The notes under the pieces: generated by a model | Told to the model about the DNA's origin: nothing | Databases searched by the model: none | The model's input: only the letters and a program-made list of their open reading frames with translations | Program-made: the position numbers and the translations under genes | In this document: piece after piece, positions 22,605 to 27,420 of the stretch | Position numbering within the stretch: the first letter of the stretch is position 1 | Layout: the number at the start of each line of letters is the position of its first letter | Assembly (NCBI GenBank): GCA_001916965.1 | Contig: MNTL01000081.1 | Span: forward strand, 1 to 27,420 | From: Roseburia sp. CAG:10041_57 | GTDB taxonomy: Bacteria; Bacillota; Clostridia; Lachnospirales; Lachnospiraceae | Length of the DNA: 27,420 nucleotides | Direction of reading: 5' to 3'

Positions 22605-24752
22605 TTATGCTGTAACCTTAACATTCAGTGTTTCACTTTCCTTATAAGGTCTGAACAGCAGGTAAAGAATACCAGCGACGCATACAAATGCAACGAGTGT
22701 TCCGATACCGAAAGTACCAGTTGTAATTAATGTACCGATCTGGTAGATGCAAAGTGCAACAACATATGCAAGACCACACTGATAACCGATTGCGAACCAG
22801 AACCACTTAGCGTTGTTCATCTCTCTCTTAATAGCGCCCATTGCAGCGAAACAAGGAGCACACAGAAGGTTGAATACCAGATATCCGTATGCTGCTACAG
22901 GAGTCATAACTGCAGCCAGGTTGCCCCAGATTTCTGCACCATCTTCTGCTACTTCGCTGAAGCCGAAGAGAAGACCGAAGGTTGCTACTACGTTTTCCTT
23001 TGCAATCAGACCGGATACAGCAGATACTGCCATCTTCCAGCCTTCGCCTCCCTGTGTCCATCCAAGAGGAATGAAGATCCAGGCGATTGCGGAACCAATC
23101 TTTGAAAGAATACTGTCATTTAACTGCTCTGCTTCCAGCATACCGAAGCTGCCGTCTACCCATCCGAAGCTCATTAAGAACCACAGGATGATTGTTGAAA
23201 GAAGGATGATAGTACCGGCCTTCTTGATGAAGGACCAGCCACGCTCCCACATGCTGCGCAGAACGTTGCCAGCTGTAGGCCAGTGATAAGCAGGTAACTC
23301 CATAACGAAAGGAGCAGGCTCACCAGCGAACATCTTTGTCTTTTTCAGGATAATACCGGAACAGATAATTGCTGCAACACCTACGAAATAGGAGCTCCAT
23401 GCAACCCAGCCGGCATTATCAAAGAATGCACCTGCAATCAAAGCAATGATAGGAAGCTTTGCACCACAAGGGATAAATGTTGTTGTCATGATAGTCATCT
23501 TACGGTCACGGTCATTCTCGATTGTACGGGAAGCCATAACGCCAGGAACACCACATCCACTGCCGATTAACATAGGGATGAAGGATTTACCTGACAGACC
23601 GAATTTACGGAAGATTCTGTCCATGATGAATGCAACACGTGCCATATATCCACAGGCCTCTAAGAAAGCGAGGAACAGGAATAATACAAGCATCTGAGGT
23701 ACGAAACCAAGTACAGCACCAACACCGGAGATAACACCGTCAACAATTAAGCCAGTCAACCAGTCAGCACATCCGATGCTTTCAAAGAAACTCTGCGCAC
23801 CAGGAATAATCCATTCACCAAAGAGTGTATCATTTGTCCAGTCAGTTAAGATAGCACCAACTGAAGTTACAGATACATAATACACCAAAAACATAACAAC
23901 TGCAAAGATAGGAAGAGCTGCCCATCTGTTGGTTACAACACGGTCAATCTTATCAGATACAGTCAGCTTGTTCTTGGAATTCTTCTTATAACATTCATCA
24001 ATGATAGAAGAAATATATGTATATCTTTCATTTGTAATGATACTTTCTGTATCATCATCAAAAGCATCTTCCAGAGCCTTGATATCTGCGCTTACGTCAG
24101 GAACGCTCTTCATCTGGTTTGCAATCTTGTCATCTTTTTCAAGAAGCTTTACAGCGAAGAATCTCTTCTGATCTTCAGCGACATCAGAACCAAGCTTAGC
24201 AGATACAGATGCAATTGCAGCTTCTGCAGCCTGTGAAAATTCATGTACAGGTGTATGGGTTTTCTTAGAAGCAGCTGCTACAGCCTTGTTGGCAGCTTCC
24301 ATAATACCTGTGCCTTTTAAAGCTGAGATCTCAACGACTTCACAGCCAAGCTTCTTACCAAGCTTATCAATATAGATCTTATCACCGTTCTTTGTTACGA
24401 TATCCATCATATTGACTGCCATAACGACAGGGATACCAAGCTCCATGAGCTGTGTAGAAAGATACAGGTTTCTTTCAATATTAGTACCATCTACAATATT
24501 CAGAATTGCGTCCGGTCTTTCTGTGATGAGGTAGTTTCTTGCAACTACTTCCTCCAGAGTATAAGGAGATAAAGAATAGATACCAGGTAAATCCATGATG
24601 GTAACATCCTTATTACCTTTTAATTTACCCTCTTTCTTTTCAACAGTTACGCCTGGCCAGTTACCTACAAATTGGTTTGAACCTGTCAGGGCATTAAATA
24701 ATGTTGTCTTACCGCAGTTAGGATTACCTGCTAATGCAATCTTAATAGACAT
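22605..24752 (-). CDS. feoB: Ferrous iron transport protein B
   Basis: 715 aa. The N-terminal G domain shows G1 GNPNCGKTT (from residue 9), G3 DLPG (54-57), G4 NMMD (114-117) and G5 SALKGTG. A GDI-like helical spacer of about 110 residues follows, then a membrane domain with two Gate regions (SGCGVPGVMASRTI and SGLIAKENVVATFG are conserved FeoB segments). It imports Fe2+ across the inner membrane with GTP hydrolysis. The start at 24752 is preferred over the ATG two codons earlier because AGGAGG lies 9 nt from it but only 3 nt from the first. An iron-type operator sits at 24821-24836, between feoA and feoB. Confidence 0.96.
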   Translation of the reverse strand: MSIKIALAGNPNCGKTTLFNALTGSNQFVGNWPGVTVEKKEGKLKGNKDVTIMDLPGIYSLSPYTLEEVVARNYLITERPDAILNIVDGTNIERNLYLSTQLMELGIPVVMAVNMMDIVTKNGDKIYIDKLGKKLGCEVVEISALKGTGIMEAANKAVAAASKKTHTPVHEFSQAAEAAIASVSAKLGSDVAEDQKRFFAVKLLEKDDKIANQMKSVPDVSADIKALEDAFDDDTESIITNERYTYISSIIDECYKKNSKNKLTVSDKIDRVVTNRWAALPIFAVVMFLVYYVSVTSVGAILTDWTNDTLFGEWIIPGAQSFFESIGCADWLTGLIVDGVISGVGAVLGFVPQMLVLFLFLAFLEACGYMARVAFIMDRIFRKFGLSGKSFIPMLIGSGCGVPGVMASRTIENDRDRKMTIMTTTFIPCGAKLPIIALIAGAFFDNAGWVAWSSYFVGVAAIICSGIILKKTKMFAGEPAPFVMELPAYHWPTAGNVLRSMWERGWSFIKKAGTIILLSTIILWFLMSFGWVDGSFGMLEAEQLNDSILSKIGSAIAWIFIPLGWTQGGEGWKMAVSAVSGLIAKENVVATFGLLFGFSEVAEDGAEIWGNLAAVMTPVAAYGYLVFNLLCAPCFAAMGAIKREMNNAKWFWFAIGYQCGLAYVVALCIYQIGTLITTGTFGIGTLVAFVCVAGILYLLFRPYKESETLNVKVTA

Positions 24753-24820
24753 TTTCATGCTCCTCCTGCCTTTCGGCTTTGTTTGTTCATTCTACTTATT
24801 AATTGATATTACTTATTTTT

Positions 24821-24836
24821 GTTAGTAAACACTAAC
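24821..24836. promoter_or_regulatory. GTTAG-N6-CTAAC operator, site B (feoB)
   Basis: GTTAGTAAACACTAAC, with perfect 6-bp arms around 4 bp. It lies 69 bp before the feoB start. A TTGACC -35-like box (24841-24846 on minus) stands just upstream, with a poor -10 16 nt away, so feoB may have its own regulated promoter besides readthrough from feoA. Confidence 0.65.
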
Positions 24837-24853
24837 ACATGGTCAAAAAAAAT

Positions 24854-25075
24854 TTACTCTACTTCGATCATTTCAGCATCGGCTTTTCTAAGTGATAACT
24901 CATATCCTCTTACTGTAACCTCAATAGGATCTCCCAAGGGGGCAACTTTTCTTACAAAAATCCCAACACCCTTAGTGATTCCCATGTCCATGATACGTCT
25001 CTTTACAGGACCTTCGCCGGTAAGCTTAGTCACCTTTACGGTCTGACCGCACGGAACTTCTTTCAGTGTTCTCAT
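24854..25075 (-). CDS. feoA: FeoA-family ferrous iron transport protein
   Basis: 73 aa single SH3-like FeoA domain: TLKEVPCGQTVKVTKLTGEG, KRRIMDMGITKGVGIFVRKVAPLGDPIEVTVRGYELSLRK is summarised here by the landmarks RRIMDMG and GDPIEVTVRGYELSLRKADA. FeoA is a small cytoplasmic partner needed for FeoB function. GGAG-containing sequence precedes the ATG. It is the second FeoA of a tandem pair, 96 nt after the first, and is followed by feoB after a 101-nt gap that holds operator site B. Confidence 0.93.
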   Translation of the reverse strand: MRTLKEVPCGQTVKVTKLTGEGPVKRRIMDMGITKGVGIFVRKVAPLGDPIEVTVRGYELSLRKADAEMIEVE

Positions 25076-25171
25076 AATTACTCCGTCTCCTTCTTTCTTG
25101 CAATAATTCTATATGTATGAATCACCGGATAAATGTAATGCTGATACATTTATATGGTCCTTCATAATATA

Positions 25172-25384
25172 CTATACCATGATCTTATTCGCCATGTCCT
25201 TACCGATAGCAACACGTGATTCCTTCACATTCACTATCATATTACCATTCATTTCGGTGATCACTGTGACTATACTGCCTACGACAAAGCCCAGATTCTC
25301 CAAAAATTTCCTGGTTTCTTCCTTACCGCCTACTTTTTTGATTTCAACGGGTTCGCCTTCTTTAGCCATTGATAACGGCATCAT
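25172..25384 (-). CDS. FeoA-family protein (first of a tandem pair)
   Basis: 70 aa FeoA-like domain (PLSMAKEGEPVEIKKVGG, RKFLENLGFVVGSIVTVI, NMIVNVKESRVAIGKDMA). It differs clearly from the second FeoA, so the pair is not a recent duplication. Paired FeoA proteins before FeoB are common in clostridia. GAGG lies 7-8 nt before the ATG. It is the first gene of the feo operon, driven by a consensus promoter whose -10 lies inside operator site C. Confidence 0.92.
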   Translation of the reverse strand: MMPLSMAKEGEPVEIKKVGGKEETRKFLENLGFVVGSIVTVITEMNGNMIVNVKESRVAIGKDMANKIMV

Positions 25385-25435
25385 AGATCAACCTCACTCT
25401 CCTGTTATTGAAAAAGTTTCTCATTTCTTACGCTA

Positions 25436-25451
25436 GTTAGTATATGCTAAC
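25436..25451. promoter_or_regulatory. GTTAG-N6-CTAAC operator, site C (feo operon)
   Basis: GTTAGTATATGCTAAC covers the whole -10 box of the feo promoter. Binding here would exclude RNA polymerase, the expected mode of an iron-loaded DtxR-type repressor. Confidence 0.7.
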
Positions 25452-25467
25452 GTTTATTAGATGTCAA
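25439..25467 (-). promoter_or_regulatory. Sigma-A promoter of the feo operon
   Basis: On the minus strand: consensus -35 TTGACA (25462-25467), 17-nt spacer, -10 TATACT (25439-25444). It is 55 nt before the first feoA start. Confidence 0.75.
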
Positions 25468-25514
25468 GGACTATTTCGCTTTTTTTTAACAAATTTTTTA
25501 GATTGTGCAATACG

Positions 25515-25543
25515 TTGAAAATAATAGGAAAATGTGTTATACT
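25515..25543 (+). promoter_or_regulatory. Sigma-A promoter of the DtxR-family gene
   Basis: TTGAAA (25515-25520), 17-nt spacer, TATACT (25538-25543). It is divergent from the feo promoter. Confidence 0.65.
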
Positions 25544-25544
25544 T

Positions 25545-25567
25545 ATCATTAATATCAATATAATGAT
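25545..25567. promoter_or_regulatory. 7-bp inverted repeat over the DtxR-gene start site
   Basis: ATCATTA (25545-25551) and TAATGAT (25561-25567) lie 9 bp apart and begin one base after the -10 box. It is a candidate autoregulatory site, but its sequence differs from the GTTAG-N6-CTAAC operators. Confidence 0.35.
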
Positions 25568-25597
25568 GTAAAAGTTGGGACAATAGGAGAGAGATAT

Positions 25598-25960
25598 ATG
25601 AACGTAAACGAATCTGCAGAAAATTATTTGGAAACGATACTGATGCTTAGCAAGAAGCTTCCCGTTGTCCGCTCGGTAGACATTGCAAATGAACTTGGAT
25701 TCAAGAAGTCCAGTGTCAGCATTGCCATGAAGAATCTTCGTGAGAAAAATCATATCACCGTTACGGACGCAGGATTTATTTATTTAACTGATTCAGGTAA
25801 GGAAATTGCTGAAATGATCTATGAGAGACATGAATTCCTTTCAAGCTGGCTCGTATCTCTGGGTGTTCCCAGTGAGACGGCAACGGAGGACGCATGTAAG
25901 ATTGAACATGTAATCAGCAAAGAAAGCTTTGAAGCAATTAAGAAATTTGTAAATAAATAA
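25598..25960 (+). CDS. DtxR-family iron-dependent repressor, short form
   Basis: 120 aa. A winged helix (residues about 1-65: SVDIANELGFKKSSVSIAMKNL, TVTDAGFIYLTDSG) is followed by the dimerisation and metal-binding domain (YERHEFLSSWLVSLGV; DACKIEHVIS). Candidate metal ligands are E12, H78, C100, E103 and H104. The Cys in DACKIEHVIS matches DtxR (DACRWEHVMS) and not the Glu of manganese-type MntR, so an iron response is likely. The C-terminal SH3-like domain of full-length DtxR is absent. AGGAGAG precedes the ATG. Divergent from the feo genes, it is the best candidate to bind their GTTAG-N6-CTAAC operators. Confidence 0.88.
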   Translation: MNVNESAENYLETILMLSKKLPVVRSVDIANELGFKKSSVSIAMKNLREKNHITVTDAGFIYLTDSGKEIAEMIYERHEFLSSWLVSLGVPSETATEDACKIEHVISKESFEAIKKFVNK

Positions 25961-25966
25961 GAAAGA

Positions 25967-26007
25967 AATGCCACAGGGTAATCTGAAATTCAGAAACCTG
26001 TGGCATT
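25967..26007. terminator. Hairpin between convergent genes, likely bidirectional
   Basis: Perfect 11-bp arms AATGCCACAGG (25967-25977) and CCTGTGGCATT (25997-26007) with a small CTGAAATTCAG hairpin in the loop. It lies between the stops of the DtxR gene and the metF remnant. Confidence 0.7.
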
Positions 26008-26014
26008 TATGCAT

Positions 26015-26494
26015 TTATGCTTTCAGAATCTCAGAAAGATTCTTCTGGATTCCGGCTGCTATCTCCGGTTTATTCATGGAATATACATGAATATGTCTGA
26101 CTCCGTTTGCCATCAGGTCAATAATCTGATCTGTGGCATAGGCAATACCCGCCTGTTTCATGGCTTCTTCTGAATCACCAAATCTGTCTACGATGTTCTT
26201 GAAACGCTCGGGAACATTACAGCCGGATAATTTCACTGCATTTTTGACCTGAACTTTCTTTGTGATTGGCATGATTCCTGGAATAATGGGAACTGTGATG
26301 CCAGCCTCTCTTATTCTGTACATAAAATTAAAGAAAATATTATTGTCAAAGAACATCTGAGTCGTCAGATATTCACAGCCTGCTTCCACTTTGCGTCTCA
26401 GCCCAAGGATATCTTCTTTCCTGCTGGAGGAATCGGGATGCACTTCCGGATAACATGCACCGCCCACACAGAAATCCCCATATTTACTGGGTTT
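26015..26494 (-). pseudogene. metF: Methylenetetrahydrofolate reductase, 5'-truncated
   Basis: The C-terminal half of MetF is intact: YGDFCVGGACYPEVHPDSSS, AGCEYLTTQMFFDNNIFFNF, ITVPIIPGIMPITKK, SEEAMKQAGIAYATDQIIDL and HIHVYSMNKPEIA. MetF reduces 5,10-methylene-THF to 5-methyl-THF and is normally near 290 aa; only about 160 codons are present. Reading upstream, the frame meets a TGA at 26495-26497. The N-terminal strands with the FFPP and TYGAGG motifs are absent. A GTG at 26467 gives 150 aa without ribosome-site support. A few residues beyond the stop (LITCKLEDLK, DNIL) faintly recall the missing part, which would mean gradual decay, but this may be chance. Confidence 0.8.
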
Positions 26495-26721
26495 TCACGG
26501 CATCAGGATGTTATCCTGTACCTCGGTATTTCTGCTAATTTTAAGACATTTTAGATCTTCCAATTTGCAGGTGATTAGCATGAAATTCGAGTTTGGGAAA
26601 ATGCTCAATGGTAAAAATAAGCCGTTACTGTGTGGATACGTCCCTTCTGGTGTTAAGACGGCTTTCCTGTTCTGCTCTGGAAGTTCTCAAGAACAGTATG
26701 TAAATTATGGCCTGAAAGAAA
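26495..26721. other. Region with no recognisable gene
   Basis: No frame on either strand shows a product I recognise. A plus-strand open frame (26508-26759) has no ribosome site and no family resemblance. The region lies between the broken metF and a decayed small ORF and is probably a recombination scar. Confidence 0.4.
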
Positions 26722-26748
26722 GAGGACAACCCATGTTGGATTGTCCTC
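26722..26748 (-). terminator. Hairpin downstream of the small decayed ORF
   Basis: GAGGACAA (26722-26729) pairs with TTGTCCTC (26741-26748), with an inner CCA/TGG stem. On the minus strand a T-rich tract TTTCTTTC follows, as in a rho-independent terminator. Confidence 0.5.
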
Positions 26749-26768
26749 CTAAGTCATAAGGATAACTC

Positions 26769-26932
26769 TCATTCAGTTTGTGTTGATTCAGAAGTTGATT
26801 TTTCTTTTATAATCTCATACCTCCTTCCACCACAATTTTCTTGTAGCATATTTTGTATCACGCTGTATGTTCTTCTTTTGGAAGGGTAGCTTCTGTATCC
26901 TTATTTAATGCTGCAATTCTATCCTCAAACAT
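26769..26932 (-). pseudogene. Excisionase-like small DNA-binding protein, decayed
   Basis: AAGGAGG lies 7 nt before an ATG at 26932, which opens a 24-codon frame (MFEDRIAALNKDTEA..., then LPKEEHTA) closed by TGA at 26858-26860. A second frame from about 26861 to 26769 continues YSVIQNML and RRYEIIKE. Joined, they resemble the LPKE-x-TYSV-x-IQ-x-IL-x-YELI pattern of small helix-turn-helix/excisionase-type proteins found on mobile elements. The similarity is weak and the middle of the motif is missing. The region 26933-27068 upstream holds no gene I can support. Confidence 0.3.
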
Positions 26933-27068
26933 GAGAAATCCTCCTTTCTGCTTTCAGCTCTTTTTCTGCGCCCATGCTGATTATTGCATATCAAATATTA
27001 TTTACTCCTTTTTTCAAGCGTTGATTTATTTCTTTGCACTTGCAAAAATTATTTTGTGTTAAAAAATC

Positions 27069-27420
27069 TTAGGTTTTTAAACAAATCATCTTTACCATCT
27101 TGAATTGATCAGAAACTGCCATACTGACCTTTGTGGATAGCTTTAAACTGTTTTTAGGGATGTAACGATAGTATGGTTCCTCCGTAATCACTTTCACATT
27201 ACCCCCGATTTTTGCTGCCAGTTCTTCCGCGGAATCCACATAAAAGAACATCTGTGCATCGGCATGGCCGACCTGTTTCATATATTTTTTCTTCATCATG
27301 GTCATGCCTCTTTTGTTCACCGTATCAAAAACAACTTCCATATTTCCAAATTGCCCAATCATACGCAGAAGGGCAATGACCTTATGTTCCTCAAAATAAT
27401 GAAATAATCCGCCTGCAGTA
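27069..27420 (-). CDS. SAM-dependent methyltransferase, LCM/TcmP type (C-terminal part)
   Basis: 117 codons run in frame from the window edge to a stop at 27069. The segment starts TAGGLFHYFEEHKVIALLRMI, then GNMEVVFDTVNKRG, KQVGHADAQMFFYVDSAEELAA and KVITEEPYYRYIP. This is the order seen in the C-terminal half of class I methyltransferases of the leucine carboxyl/TcmP family (family pattern: SEGVxMYFxExxVKxLLxxI...ELxFD). The SAM-binding N-terminal part is outside the window. Its acceptor substrate is unknown. Confidence 0.7.
   Translation of the reverse strand, partial: TAGGLFHYFEEHKVIALLRMIGQFGNMEVVFDTVNKRGMTMMKKKYMKQVGHADAQMFFYVDSAEELAAKIGGNVKVITEEPYYRYIPKNSLKLSTKVSMAVSDQFKMVKMICLKT

Noticed and set aside
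26508..26759. Plus-strand ORF of 83 aa
   Set aside because: No ribosome site, no family resemblance, and it spans a minus-strand terminator-like hairpin. Not called as a gene.
26858..26860. TGA as a selenocysteine or readthrough codon in the small ORF
   Set aside because: No selenocysteine insertion hairpin is evident, and the likely continuation is in another frame, so decay explains it better.
1..27420. CRISPR arrays, tRNA or rRNA genes, intact insertion sequences
   Set aside because: I saw no regularly spaced repeats, no cloverleaf-like sequences and no complete transposase or paired IS ends.

Overview
This window looks like a gut Lachnospiraceae-type Firmicute chromosome (Blautia/Dorea/Roseburia-like). 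The signs are moderate to low GC, strong AGGAGG ribosome sites, sigma-A promoters, LplB/YtcP-type sugar permeases, a Feo iron system with a FeoB-associated Cys-rich peptide, and an anaerobe-type DUF438 hemerythrin protein. Genus is an inference. I see no tRNA, rRNA, CRISPR array or intact insertion sequence.

Layout. 1-480: the tail of an AraC regulator, then two decayed pieces, an IS1182-like transposase fragment (minus) abutting the C-terminal end of a DUF4143 ATPase (plus). 497-1717: DUF438/hemerythrin/PAS protein. 1786-3720: cytoplasmic GH120 beta-xylosidase. 3965-5207: an HD-domain protein overlapping a Cys-rich flavodoxin-fold protein. 5317-7010: an AT-rich HipB/HipA-type toxin-antitoxin pair with an 18-bp perfect palindromic operator at its promoter. 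7275-8692: a chemoreceptor gene broken by an internal deletion and frameshift.

8852-19871 is a seven-gene minus-strand locus. In transcription order it holds two sugar ABC permeases (the first frameshifted), a lipoprotein binding protein, GH130 phosphorylase, GH38 alpha-mannosidase, MFS transporter and GH20 hexosaminidase. A divergent LacI regulator lies at 20317-21351. The enzyme set suits uptake and cytoplasmic dismantling of mannose/GlcNAc oligosaccharides such as the core of host N-glycans: GH38 trims alpha-mannose, GH20 removes beta-HexNAc, and GH130 phosphorolyses the beta-mannosyl link. No ATPase gene is present, so a shared MsmX/UgpC-type ATPase must be encoded elsewhere. Two long, directly abutting hairpins sit between lacI and the operon. 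Their only imperfections are A-C on the plus strand, which are G-U on the minus strand.

21461-25960 is an iron module: DUF2325 protein, a Cys-rich divergent Fur homologue, a FeoB-associated peptide, FeoB, two FeoA proteins and a short DtxR-family regulator with the Cys-type (iron-type) metal ligand. A shared operator, GTTAG-N6-CTAAC, appears exactly three times: at the feoA promoter, before feoB and before the DUF2325 gene. 26015-27420: a 5'-truncated metF, a region without a recognisable gene, a decayed excisionase-like ORF and the 3' part of an LCM/TcmP-type methyltransferase.
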